Position numbers and translations under genes: made by a program
The notes under the pieces: generated by a model
What the model was told of the DNA's origin: nothing
The model's database searches: none
What the model saw: only the letters and a program-made list of their open reading frames with translations
From: JACQGD01 sp045628725
GTDB taxonomy: Bacteria > Patescibacteriota > Saccharimonadia > Saccharimonadales > Saccharimonadaceae
Direction of reading: 5' to 3'
DNA length: 64,000 nucleotides
NCBI GenBank assembly: GCA_045628725.1
Contig: JAZQPT010000015.1
Location: forward strand, 1 to 64,000
Part shown: in pieces, positions 8,535 through 16,331 of the stretch
Numbering within the stretch: position 1 is the first letter of the stretch
Layout: each line of letters opens with the position of its first letter

Positions 8535-8909
8535 TTAGCTAAGTTCAACAGTTGCGCCGGCTTCTTCAAGCTGCTTCTTTGCAGCTTCAGCGTCGTCTTT
8601 GCCAATCTTCTCTTTAACAGGTGCTGGAGCACCGTCAACGATAGCTTTAGCTTCACCAAGTCCAAGACCAGTGATTTCTTTAACAGCCTTGATGACTGCA
8701 ACTTTCTGAGCACCAGCGTCTTTCAACGTAACAGTGAACTCAGTCTTTGCGTCTTCTTCTACTGCAGGTCCTGCAGCAGGGCCAGCAACAGCTACAGCAG
8801 CAGCTGCAGGCTCGATGCCGTATTCGTCCTTAAGGATAGTTTTAAGGTCGTTAACCTCAAGTACAGTTAGCTTTGTAAGCTCTTCTGCAAGTGTTTTAAT
8901 ATCAGCCAT
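8535..8909 (-). CDS. rplL: 50S ribosomal protein L7/L12
   Basis: L7/L12 forms the flexible stalk that recruits translation factors. The 124-residue protein has the N-terminal dimerisation domain ([17 protein letters not shown]), an Ala/Pro/Gly hinge (residues about 38-52) and the C-terminal domain with the factor-binding [20 protein letters not shown] and the end [13 protein letters not shown] at 8909 is preceded by AAAGGAG; the frame is open further upstream, but that part is not conserved. It follows rplJ by 136 bases, in the standard order. rpoB does not follow it: a terminator and the pilin remnant lie downstream instead. Confidence 0.97.
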   Translation of the reverse strand: MADIKTLAEELTKLTVLEVNDLKTILKDEYGIEPAAAAVAVAGPAAGPAVEEDAKTEFTVTLKDAGAQKVAVIKAVKEITGLGLGEAKAIVDGAPAPVKEKIGKDDAEAAKKQLEEAGATVELS

Positions 8910-9045
8910 GATAGACTCCTTTATATTCGTAATTGTAATAAACGGTTTGCGCTCTACCCTATCCATCGATGCGGTGCACCGACTTTAAACATAGAGCAGT
9001 TTTGGAATGTTACTTCCGTGAACGAGTAGAGAGGCGAACCTCTGC

Positions 9046-9570
9046 TTACGCGCTAGCTTTGGCTTCAACACCATCAAGTAGTGCGTGAAGATTGCCAGAT
9101 AATGCATTTGTAATGTCATGAACTGGTGAAAGCAATTGTGCGACAACCTGTCCGATAAGCTCGTTCTTGCTAGGAAGACCTGCAAGAGCGGTAACTTCAG
9201 CAGCACTTAGAAGTGCGCCTTCGCCAGAAAATGCACCTGCAAATTGTAGTGCAGGATGGGTTCGGGCGAAATCGTTCAATACCTGCGCAGGCGCAACTTC
9301 ATCTTCGATACTAACAGCGTAAAGTAGCTGTCCAGTAAGCGCAGATGTGTCGATACCTTTGTAGGTTGGGTTGTTTTCAAGTGCAACGCGCACCAAGCGG
9401 TTTTTGACCACTCGGATAACGACACCTGATTCGCGAGCCGACCGACGAAGTGTTTGCACATCAGCAACAGTAAGTCCCTGATATTGTGCAAAAACGGTCA
9501 TCTTTGAGTCTTTCAACAGATCACTTATCTCAGCAACCAAAGCGTTCTTTTTATCGCGTGAAATAGCCAT
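9046..9570 (-). CDS. rplJ: 50S ribosomal protein L10
   Basis: L10 anchors the L7/L12 dimers at the base of the ribosomal stalk. The 174-residue protein shows the L10 N-terminal fold (VAEISDLLKDSKMTVFAQYQGLTVADVQTLR-type start, then VIRVVKNRLVRVALEN) and a C-terminal helix (QLLSPVHDITNALSGNLHALL) that binds L12. GAAAGGA precedes ATG 9570 by about 5 bases. It is the first gene of a two-gene unit with its own strong promoter (9777-9805) and an L10-type leader with an internal terminator, so autogenous control by the L10-L12 complex is likely. Confidence 0.96.
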   Translation of the reverse strand: MAISRDKKNALVAEISDLLKDSKMTVFAQYQGLTVADVQTLRRSARESGVVIRVVKNRLVRVALENNPTYKGIDTSALTGQLLYAVSIEDEVAPAQVLNDFARTHPALQFAGAFSGEGALLSAAEVTALAGLPSKNELIGQVVAQLLSPVHDITNALSGNLHALLDGVEAKASA

Positions 9571-9652
9571 AAAAATCCTTTCTTTAGTTGTTTTTCATTC
9601 GATCAAGTTGTTAATGTACCGGTAATGTGACAACCAGAGACGATTTTTAATC

Positions 9653-9686
9653 AAAAAAGTCTTCGGTTATCGCATCACCAAAGACT
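9653..9686 (-). terminator. Leader terminator (attenuator) upstream of rplJ
   Basis: In the untranslated leader, AGTCTTTGGT pairs with ACCGAAGACT (10 bp, one G-U pair) and is followed by six T residues on the minus strand. Being inside the leader and before the start codon, it is an attenuator rather than the end of a gene. Confidence 0.75.
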
Positions 9687-9698
9687 TACTGTGTCAAC

Positions 9699-9762
9699 AA
9701 AAGATTGTTTTCACCTCGGTAGCCGATTAAGCATTGATCTCTCTTTGCTGCTACTGTCTCTG
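9699..9762 (-). promoter_or_regulatory. L10-type leader element (ribosomal protein autoregulation)
   Basis: The leader contains the strands GACAGTAGCAGC, then GCTTAAT and GGCTACCGAGGTG, in the order of the known L10 leader (paired strands, CUUAAU and ACCGAGG internal loop) to which the L10-L12 complex binds. Together with the terminator just downstream, this suggests transcription attenuation. CCAGAGAC here could also pair with GTCTCTGG further down the leader. Confidence 0.65.
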
Positions 9763-9776
9763 GTAATGTCTCTATA

Positions 9777-9805
9777 AATATAACGAACGTATGCTCAAAT
9801 GTCAA
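9777..9805 (-). promoter_or_regulatory. Promoter of rplJ-rplL
   Basis: On the minus strand TTGACA (9805-9800) and TATATT (9782-9777) are 17 bases apart, giving a leader of about 200 bases before rplJ. Confidence 0.8.
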
Positions 9806-9823
9806 TACGCTCTTGTAATTAAA

Positions 9824-9852
9824 TTGACTTAATTATACAAAAGTGGTATCCT
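9824..9852 (+). promoter_or_regulatory. Promoter of a leaderless gene
   Basis: TTGACT (9824-9829) and TATCCT (9847-9852) are spaced by 17 bases; a TATAAT overlaps at 9852-9857. Transcription would start at about 9859, so the message of the gene starting at 9862 would have practically no leader. No ribosome binding site is present. Confidence 0.55.
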
Positions 9853-9861
9853 ATAATTATC

Positions 9862-10743
9862 ATGTCTGAACGTGAACCAAATCATTCAACTCTTTCGGAT
9901 TACCATCCGCTCGCCTCGGATCCATTTAAAGTTACTAAAGATATTTACACGATACAAAGCAAGAATGGCAACATTCTCGTACGTGGCCGTAGCTCGTACG
10001 ACATAGCCCTCGAAACTGCCCACGAAGCTGTTGAGGTCATTCCATGTGACGTACGACGCGATTTGGCAGAGCGGGCACTCTTGGCTACTATTGCAAATCA
10101 AGCTTGGAGAAATAACGAAGGTAATATTACCGACGAAATGAGAGATAACTATCCCGATGTCATTGCGGGTGATGCAGAGCCTGCAGAAATGGTTGCTATG
10201 CTACACGAATACCCTGGTTCTGGTGCATTAGAACTTGCACGAACCACACACGTTGGGCGATGGAATGTGCAGAATATTATAGACCTGCCTGTGCGTCGTT
10301 CGCTAGATACCGTCCCTGGAACGAAGCGCGAAGCATCGGCTCCTCGTTACAAGATTAAAATGTTTGACGAAGACGGCGCTGCTGTAGAACGCAAGCGTGT
10401 CGTTAGATCTCACTATAATGGTCAGCTGCTTACTGTTCTGCGCAATACAATGCTTGTCGATTATCATTCCCCCGAAATGCCAGATGAACTGTTGGATTAT
10501 ATGACAAATGAACATAAAATGTTGCTCAAGAAAAAAACGTACGATTACAATAGTGAAACACGTACTCTTCATGGATTTTTAGAAAAATACGTCAGTTATC
10601 GCAGTGGTACGCAGACTAACCAAGAGCAAATCGATGAACCAAATAAACCAGACTGGGTTATTCCACTACTGTCTACCTATTATAGTGCTGATGCATCACT
10701 TATAGGACCAGATAAACAGCAAAACAAAGAGCAAACCGATTAG
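9862..10743 (+). CDS. Hypothetical protein (293 aa)
   Basis: I do not recognise this soluble 293-residue protein. It has no membrane segment; the middle contains a basic stretch (VERKRVVRSHYNG), and the C-terminal 40 residues are polar and low in complexity (Asn, Gln, Glu, Lys). There is no Shine-Dalgarno sequence and a promoter ends a few bases before ATG, so translation is predicted to start on a leaderless mRNA. The stop codon overlaps the stop of the convergent tmk gene by a few bases. The gene lies beside the dTMP genes but shows no nucleotide-enzyme motif. Confidence 0.7.
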   Translation: MSEREPNHSTLSDYHPLASDPFKVTKDIYTIQSKNGNILVRGRSSYDIALETAHEAVEVIPCDVRRDLAERALLATIANQAWRNNEGNITDEMRDNYPDVIAGDAEPAEMVAMLHEYPGSGALELARTTHVGRWNVQNIIDLPVRRSLDTVPGTKREASAPRYKIKMFDEDGAAVERKRVVRSHYNGQLLTVLRNTMLVDYHSPEMPDELLDYMTNEHKMLLKKKTYDYNSETRTLHGFLEKYVSYRSGTQTNQEQIDEPNKPDWVIPLLSTYYSADASLIGPDKQQNKEQTD

Positions 10744-11417
10744 ATTGCCTGCTGAATTTTATTCCAAATCAATTCGGTGACCTCTGGAATAGGCAATAAT
10801 TCGCCGTTGACTGTTCCATGGATCGGCTGAAAGCTATCCGGAAACTGTTCGCATAATTTCTCGTAGGCGGCAACGGCCCGTGTCAGATGATTGAGATCGG
10901 CTTCGTGAATGTCTCGTTTTTTATCAGTATAACTGCGAGCGGCTTTTTGGTCGACGAGATTCTGTGCTATGACTGCGGGAACGAGCAGTACGATGTTTAC
11001 ATCAGGTTTGGGAATGCCGAGGATATTAAACTCTAGATCATATAGCCAGTCGTAGTATTTAGTACGGTCAGCTTCATTGGTAATTTTTTGTCCTTGGTGT
11101 GCTAAATTAGCTCCGATGAAACGATTCGAAAGAACGATCTTACCCGCTTCGAGATCCTTTTTGATACTCTGCGACGCCTGAAATCGATCAAGTGCAAAAA
11201 AGAGCGACGGCGTATAGGCACCGAGTTCGTCTGCACTGCCGTAATTACCGTTGAGGTATTCACGGACAAAGTACGACGATTCTTGGTCGTATTGAGGAAA
11301 GTCGTACGTTGCGATGTCGTGGCCTTGCTCTCGTAGCCGTTCGTCGATTAGCTTGAACTGCGTCCCCTTGCCTGATCCATCGCTACCTTCGATAACGATA
11401 AATTTGCCGGCTGACAT
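10740..11417 (-). CDS. tmk: Thymidylate kinase
   Basis: Phosphorylates dTMP to dTDP, the step after ThyA. The 225-residue protein has a P-loop (IEGSDGSGKGTQ, residues about 9-20), the DR-containing LFFALDRFQAS segment and LSNRFIGANLAHQG, which corresponds to the RY/SS nucleotide-binding region of the family. It starts one base after the stop of dcd and is the last gene of the Nudix-dcd-tmk operon. Its stop overlaps that of the convergent 293-residue gene. The length is normal for the family. Confidence 0.9.
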   Translation of the reverse strand: MSAGKFIVIEGSDGSGKGTQFKLIDERLREQGHDIATYDFPQYDQESSYFVREYLNGNYGSADELGAYTPSLFFALDRFQASQSIKKDLEAGKIVLSNRFIGANLAHQGQKITNEADRTKYYDWLYDLEFNILGIPKPDVNIVLLVPAVIAQNLVDQKAARSYTDKKRDIHEADLNHLTRAVAAYEKLCEQFPDSFQPIHGTVNGELLPIPEVTELIWNKIQQAI

Positions 11418-11418
11418 A

Positions 11419-12138
11419 CTACTTCATCCCCTCGGCAAGTCCAGGAATAACGATTGGGTCCTTTCGACTGTCTTTGTAGGCGCGCGGCAGCATATCTTCG
11501 GGTTTCCAGGTGCGAATCAGTTCGTCGAGGTCGCTGGTGTGCTGGTACTTACCGCTTACACCGCCACGGCCATCGCTGTAGTCGCCGTCAACCGGGCCGG
11601 TGGTGTGAAAAATCAATTGACCGATACGTTCGCCCACCGGTAGGACGACTGATTCGTGCATGTTGAGGTTATAGATTTCTAGAGTGATGCGGTTAATGTA
11701 GCCCGGGTCTACCCAGCCAGCGTCAAAACAAACCGCGACTCCATTGCGTCCCCAGCTGCTGCGTGATTTTACTTCGCAGGCGCCGCCATGGGCGCGTATA
11801 CCGACAAATTCATGGGTGTGCGCCAAAATGCGCTCACCGGGGCGCAAGACAATAATCGGATGATCTTCGGGGATGTTTTCGAATAACTTGTATCCGTTTC
11901 TATCGCACCATTCTTTGTGCGGCTGTGCTTCAAGAGGGCCTTTAAAGTAGCGATCAACATCACCTTTATCGAACGGGTTGTATACCTTTGCGTCTTCTTC
12001 GTATTCTTGTTTAAAGAAATAGTGTCCTAGGGTAAAGTCGAGACTTGCCTCGGAGACGTTTGCGTCAATAAACGGTACGCTGACAATCGTGCCATCTTTT
12101 ACTGCGCTACGAATTTGAGTATTGCTATAAACACTCAT
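11419..12138 (-). CDS. dcd: dCTP deaminase / dUTPase-fold protein
   Basis: The protein carries the trimeric dCTP deaminase/dUTPase signature: SRSSWGRNGV, then DAGWVDPGYINRITLEIYN and the GERIGQLIF strand. DCD makes dUTP from dCTP (some members release dUMP directly). At 239 residues it is longer than the usual 175-200; the extra part is a loop of about 40 residues between the first strands (residues 50-90). Its start codon overlaps the stop of the Nudix gene (TAATG), showing tight coupling. Deaminase versus bifunctional DCD-DUT activity cannot be decided here. Confidence 0.85.
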   Translation of the reverse strand: MSVYSNTQIRSAVKDGTIVSVPFIDANVSEASLDFTLGHYFFKQEYEEDAKVYNPFDKGDVDRYFKGPLEAQPHKEWCDRNGYKLFENIPEDHPIIVLRPGERILAHTHEFVGIRAHGGACEVKSRSSWGRNGVAVCFDAGWVDPGYINRITLEIYNLNMHESVVLPVGERIGQLIFHTTGPVDGDYSDGRGGVSGKYQHTSDLDELIRTWKPEDMLPRAYKDSRKDPIVIPGLAEGMK

Positions 12139-12632
12139 TACTGCACTTCCCGCGCTTGGCGTAGTGCATATTCGGCTCGGCTGTGAACGCCTACTGGTGT
12201 ATTTTCTAGGTGCTCAATTTCTTCAAGCGTAAACCAGCGCATGTCAGTAGCGCCGTTTTCTTCTAGAGTAAAATTAGGCGTACTACTAATCAGAATATAG
12301 CCAAAATCAATATGTTTATGACCGTCTTCACCCGCTTCGTGGATGTCGATATCAAACGGCATAGGCTGGGTAATATTCGTATCAAGATTTCGGTTAAAAG
12401 ATAAATTGTCTGAATATGGAGTGATGAGCGTTAAGTCGTCAGGTTTTAATCCGGTTTCCTCTTCTACTTCACGAAACACTGCTTCAAGCGGAGTCTCTGT
12501 TAGTTCGACGTGTCCGCCGGGCATAAGCCATTTATGAAGTTTATGATGTAGTAACAGTAGTACTTTATTGTCATGCACAATAGCGCCGCTAGCAGCAAAA
12601 TCGTATTCGCCGTTTGAATGAATGTGTCCCAT
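12138..12632 (-). CDS. Nudix hydrolase
   Basis: The 164-residue protein contains a complete Nudix box from G40 to L62 (GGHVELTETPLEAVFREVEEE), the Mg2+-binding site that cleaves nucleoside diphosphates linked to X. GAGAGGG is a good ribosome binding site for ATG 12632. The gene is the first of an operon with dcd (stop/start overlap) and tmk, so a pyrimidine deoxynucleotide, perhaps dUTP, is a plausible substrate. That is an inference from context only; sanitation of oxidised nucleotides is equally possible from sequence. Confidence 0.88.
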   Translation of the reverse strand: MGHIHSNGEYDFAASGAIVHDNKVLLLLHHKLHKWLMPGGHVELTETPLEAVFREVEEETGLKPDDLTLITPYSDNLSFNRNLDTNITQPMPFDIDIHEAGEDGHKHIDFGYILISSTPNFTLEENGATDMRWFTLEEIEHLENTPVGVHSRAEYALRQAREVQ

Positions 12633-12660
12633 TATTTCCCTCTCTTAGAATCTGTATCGA

Positions 12661-12689
12661 TTGTAGCACAGGTCCCTTTGCAGTATGAT
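12661..12689 (+). promoter_or_regulatory. Promoter of leaderless folA
   Basis: TTGTAG (12661-12666) and TATGAT (12684-12689) are separated by 17 bases. Transcription would start at about 12696, right at the folA ATG (12697). Confidence 0.6.
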
Positions 12690-12696
12690 AAAAGAT

Positions 12697-13191
12697 ATGA
12701 AAAGTATTATTGTTGCCTATGACCAAAACCGTGCAATTGGCACACATAATACGCTGCCATGGGCCGGCAAGATGAAGACAGATATGCGCCGAGTCCGTGA
12801 ACTTACGACAGGCAACGCAATTATCATGGGGCGAAATACTTACGATTCTATTGGGCGAGCACTCCCGAATCGCCAAAATATCGTCATAACACACCGGCCA
12901 TTCCAACAAGAGGGTGTGCTATGTGTAGATTCGCTTGATGCGGCCTATGCGGCAGTCGAGGCTGGTCGCGAAGCGTATGTATTTGGCGGTGCGCAGATAT
13001 ACAACTTGGCACTCGATACGGTTGAGCAGATTATTGTAACCGAGATTGGTGTCGAAACTATCGATGCCGATACGTTCTTCCCCGTTATTGATTCGGCTAT
13101 GTGGCATGAAGTGTCACGTGATCATTACGCAGCTGATGCAGAAAATAGCTACGATTTTGATTTTGTGACGTATCAGCGAAACAGCCAATAA
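12697..13191 (+). CDS. folA: Dihydrofolate reductase
   Basis: DHFR reduces dihydrofolate to tetrahydrofolate, regenerating the cofactor spent by ThyA. The 164-residue protein has the hallmark start SIIVAYDQNRAIG, LPW, the NADPH-binding NAIIMGRNTYDSIG and the VFGGAQIY motif. An in-frame ATG at 12685 lies inside the -10 box, so ATG 12697 is taken as the start of a leaderless message. The gene is convergent with thyA and the stops are adjacent (13191/13192), placing both halves of the thymidylate cycle together. Confidence 0.95.
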   Translation: MKSIIVAYDQNRAIGTHNTLPWAGKMKTDMRRVRELTTGNAIIMGRNTYDSIGRALPNRQNIVITHRPFQQEGVLCVDSLDAAYAAVEAGREAYVFGGAQIYNLALDTVEQIIVTEIGVETIDADTFFPVIDSAMWHEVSRDHYAADAENSYDFDFVTYQRNSQ

Positions 13192-14112
13192 CTAGACTGC
13201 AATCGGTGCTTTGATTGGAGGGTGCGGGTCGTAGCCATCTAAGCGGATGTCATCGAAAGTAAAGTCATCGATATTCTTGATGTCAGGGTTGAGCCATAGC
13301 GTTGGCAGTGCGCGTGGCTGACGCGATAATTGTTCGTCGACTTGGTCCATATGATTCAGATATAGGTGCGTGTCGGCAGTTGTGTGAATAAATTCACCCT
13401 GCTTTAGCCTGGTTACCTGTGCGATCATGGCCAGCAGTAGTGAATACGATGCGATATTAAACGGCACACCGAGGAATGTATCAGCACTGCGCTGGTATAA
13501 CATTAGGTCTAGTTTGCCGTCGCGGACGTTAAACTGAAACAATGAATGGCATGGTGGCAGACCGCCCATTTCGACGATTTCGTCAATCTCGGCAACGTTC
13601 CATGCGCTGATAATATTGCGACGTGAATTTGGATTGGTTTTGATTGTCTCGATACTGTTTGCGATCTGATCGATATAGCCACCTTTTCCGTCAGGCCATT
13701 TGCGCCACTGCACCCCATATACAGGTCCTAGATCACCCCACTTCTGGGCAAATTCATGATCAGTGGCTACTTTTGAGATAAACTTTTTTATACCCGTCTT
13801 CCATTCATCGCTTGAACTATCAGGTACGGCAAGACCATTTTTTTGTAGGTATGCTTTGTATGGCCATTCGTCCCAGATATGAACGTCGTTTTTTGCCAAA
13901 TATTCAATGTTGCCTGTCCCTTGCAAGAACCATAGCAGTTCATGTACAACGCTGCGCATGTACAGTTTTTTGGTGGTCATCGCTGGAAATCCGTCAGCTA
14001 AATCATAACGAACTTGGCGACCAAAGAGGCTCTTTGTGCCCGTACCGGTGCGGTCGCCTTTTTCGAGACCATTGTCTTTAATGTCTTGTAATAAATCCAG
14101 ATACTGACGCAT
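13192..14112 (-). CDS. thyA: Thymidylate synthase ThyA
   Basis: ThyA methylates dUMP to dTMP with methylene-tetrahydrofolate. The 306-residue protein has the catalytic LPPCHS (Cys188), the phosphate-binding Arg motif RTGTGT at residues 21-26 and RRNIISAWN, and [18 protein letters not shown] for nucleotide recognition. The insert at residues 88-125 is of the size seen in Lactobacillus-type enzymes. GGAGG lies upstream of ATG 14112. The folate-dependent enzyme together with folA shows that this organism can make dTMP from dUMP rather than relying only on salvaged thymidine. Confidence 0.97.
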   Translation of the reverse strand: MRQYLDLLQDIKDNGLEKGDRTGTGTKSLFGRQVRYDLADGFPAMTTKKLYMRSVVHELLWFLQGTGNIEYLAKNDVHIWDEWPYKAYLQKNGLAVPDSSSDEWKTGIKKFISKVATDHEFAQKWGDLGPVYGVQWRKWPDGKGGYIDQIANSIETIKTNPNSRRNIISAWNVAEIDEIVEMGGLPPCHSLFQFNVRDGKLDLMLYQRSADTFLGVPFNIASYSLLLAMIAQVTRLKQGEFIHTTADTHLYLNHMDQVDEQLSRQPRALPTLWLNPDIKNIDDFTFDDIRLDGYDPHPPIKAPIAV

Positions 14113-14167
14113 GACATCCTCCGTTGTTTATCTAATTATGACATACCCGCGAGGAATTATGCATAAA

Positions 14168-15139
14168 TTACAGTGAATGTTGAGATAGAAAATTCCATAA
14201 TGTTTGGGTCGCTTCAGGCATCCAGAGGTGTCCGCCGCCTCGTAATTTGACGTTCTCGATGGTTGCACTGTTGGTGCAATTTTGCCATGTCGTTACAATC
14301 GTTACGGCATCTTGATAGCGCACAACAGGATTGCTTTTACATCCGTTATCATTTGCGCGTTCAGCAGACCACTTGCTAATATCAGGGAGTTTACGTGTAG
14401 CCGATCCAGCATAGGGGACGTTGGGGTCGTTGTCGCCATGAATAGTCATCAACGGTGTTGGTCGTGGTGGCTTGCATGCGCCGGACGGGTAGTACATTGC
14501 CCCTGCGACAATACCAAATGCAGCAAACCTATCCGACAAGGTGCATGATAGTAGCGAAACCATCCCCCCGCCGTTGGACAGTCCCGTTGCGTACACTCGG
14601 TCCCTGTCGATACATAGCTGAGATTGCACTTTGTCTAGGATAGCCTCTGTAAAGCTAACATCGTTGACGCCCGATGAATACGGTGCGCCTTGCCACGAAG
14701 TATACCTATCTTTGCCGATAGTTGGATGAGGGTAGACAATCACCGCTGGCAGTACATTTAACCCCGCTTGTTTTTCGCCGCCGTCAGCTGTTGCGCTCTT
14801 ACCTGGAAAATGAACTATCAATGGATAATAGCGTGTTTCGTCAAAATTTGCCGGTAGGTGCACTGAGTAATTGCGGGTTCCGTCATCAGTAAGTGTTTCG
14901 AATGTTTTAGTCGTTTCGGATGGCCACGTATCACGGGCAGAACATGTAGGCGGAGGTGCGTTTAGTAGCGATATTTTTTGCTCTAAGCTGCGGTTTGTCG
15001 AACTGAGTTTTTGCGTGTAAAACCATGCACCTAGGAGGATCGTAAATAGCCCAAGACATAGTATGCCCCATAGTATGTGATGTATATAGATCGACTGCAG
15101 TGATGGCCGTCGCCGAGTCGTCTTTTTTGATGTAACCAT
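14168..15139 (-). CDS. Membrane-anchored esterase (PHB depolymerase / feruloyl esterase, LpqC-like)
   Basis: A basic N-terminus (SKKTTRRR) and one transmembrane helix (about residues 18-41) anchor an extracytoplasmic alpha/beta hydrolase. The catalytic triad is visible: GLSNGGG with Ser188, HGDNDPNVPY with the acid, and GGGHLW with His near the C-terminus. These are the motifs of the LpqC/PHB depolymerase and feruloyl esterase families. Six or more Cys residues in the outer part could form disulfides. ATG 15139 starts the basic N-region; an upstream in-frame ATG at 15193 lies inside the rplA terminator and is unlikely. The natural substrate is unknown. Confidence 0.8.
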   Translation of the reverse strand: MVTSKKTTRRRPSLQSIYIHHILWGILCLGLFTILLGAWFYTQKLSSTNRSLEQKISLLNAPPPTCSARDTWPSETTKTFETLTDDGTRNYSVHLPANFDETRYYPLIVHFPGKSATADGGEKQAGLNVLPAVIVYPHPTIGKDRYTSWQGAPYSSGVNDVSFTEAILDKVQSQLCIDRDRVYATGLSNGGGMVSLLSCTLSDRFAAFGIVAGAMYYPSGACKPPRPTPLMTIHGDNDPNVPYAGSATRKLPDISKWSAERANDNGCKSNPVVRYQDAVTIVTTWQNCTNSATIENVKLRGGGHLWMPEATQTLWNFLSQHSL

Positions 15140-15177
15140 TGCTTTATATGATACCACCTTGACTCTGTTACGGGAAT

Positions 15178-15208
15178 AAAATACCCCGCACAACTGGCGG
15201 GGTATTTT
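15178..15208. terminator. Bidirectional terminator after rplA
   Basis: AAAATACCCCGC and GCGGGGTATTTT form a 12-bp stem with A/T flanks on both sides, directly downstream of rplA. Confidence 0.88.
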
Positions 15209-15225
15209 GACTAATGTGATGCAAA

Positions 15226-16212
15226 TTAGCTAACGATGCTTTCAACTTTGATGCCAGGACCTTGAGTGGTGCTGATGCTTGTTGAACGAACGTAGCTGCC
15301 CTTGATGCTACTAGGTTTTTGTGACTGCAGGCTTGTAAAGAATGCACGTGCGTTCTCTTCGAGTTTTGCAGCACCAAATGATACTTTACCGATACTAAGG
15401 TGAACGATTGCCTGTTTGTCGACACGGTATTCAACCTTACCAGTTTTTGCTTCTGATGTTGCTTTTGCAACATCAGTTGAAACCGTACCTGATTTAGGGT
15501 TTGGCATTAAACCACGTGGGCCAAGCTGTCGAGCGTGCTTGCCAAGTTTTGGCATATACTGTGGAGTTGTGATCAGGATGTCAAAGTTAAGCTCTTCTTT
15601 TTCAAGCTGCTTTAGGAAATCTTCGTCACCGATGACGTCTGCGCCGGCTTTTTTAGCTGCAGCGTGCTCTGATTCTGGTGCAAATACAGCAACACGAATC
15701 TTTTTACCAGTTCCGTTAGGTAGGCTAACCGTTGCACGGATGTTTTGGTCTGCCTGGCGTGGGTCTACACCAAGACGAACGTGAATTTCAACGCTGGCGT
15801 CAAATTTCGCAGGATTAGTAGCAGCGGCAAGTTCGAAAGCTTCGGCGATAGGATATACCTTGCCAGTTTCAAGCTTTTCGGCAACTTTGCGGTAGCTTTT
15901 GCCACGTCGCTCAAGTCGTGATCGTACGACTGGCTTTGGACCTTTTTTCATGTTTGCTTCTGCTTCGTCAGACTGTGGAGTTGTATCGCCTTCTTCTTTG
16001 CGAGCTTCCTTTTCAGCTTTAGCTTCCGCTTCTGCAAGAGATTTTTCACTTCGCTTACCAGCTTTAGCAGTCTTCTTTTCCTCAGTTGATTCTTCGGTTG
16101 CAGGTGCGTCAACAGCAGCAATTGCCGCTTCGATTTCTGCAATCGTGTTCTTGTCTGTTACATCTAGTTTTAGCTCTGCAGCTTTTTCTAGTAGTTCGGC
16201 TTTTTTTGCCAT
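15226..16212 (-). CDS. rplA: 50S ribosomal protein L1 with N-terminal extension
   Basis: L1 forms the mobile stalk that ejects E-site tRNA and often represses its own operon. The C-terminal 225 residues are canonical L1 (GKSYRKVAEKLE, PNGTGKKIRVAVF, LGPRGLMPNPKSGTV). About 100 extra residues precede it: a compact segment with the look of an HeH/SAP-type helix-extended-helix domain (residues 1-33), then a charged Ala/Lys/Glu linker. The ribosome binding site AAAGGG supports ATG 16212, so the extension is translated. The gene stands alone, 5.6 kb from rplK, with its own leader and terminator. Confidence 0.95.
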   Translation of the reverse strand: MAKKAELLEKAAELKLDVTDKNTIAEIEAAIAAVDAPATEESTEEKKTAKAGKRSEKSLAEAEAKAEKEARKEEGDTTPQSDEAEANMKKGPKPVVRSRLERRGKSYRKVAEKLETGKVYPIAEAFELAAATNPAKFDASVEIHVRLGVDPRQADQNIRATVSLPNGTGKKIRVAVFAPESEHAAAKKAGADVIGDEDFLKQLEKEELNFDILITTPQYMPKLGKHARQLGPRGLMPNPKSGTVSTDVAKATSEAKTGKVEYRVDKQAIVHLSIGKVSFGAAKLEENARAFFTSLQSQKPSSIKGSYVRSTSISTTQGPGIKVESIVS

Positions 16213-16235
16213 GGTGTAAACCCTTTCTGTGGTAC

Positions 16236-16266
16236 TAGCGGCAGGGTCTCCCCTTGCCTCCCATCA
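16236..16266 (-). promoter_or_regulatory. Possible L1-binding site in the rplA leader
   Basis: The leader reads GATGGGAGGC, then a stem AAGGG/CCCT and GCCGC. The TGGGAGGC...GCC arrangement resembles the L1-binding stalk of 23S rRNA, which contains GGUGGGAGGC followed by GCC. Autoregulation of rplA by mimicry is therefore possible; this rests on a short match. Confidence 0.4.
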
Positions 16267-16331
16267 TTGATTGTTATCTTATAATTAAAGCATATTTTAC
16301 CGAGTAATACAACCGTGGATATGAGAGACAA

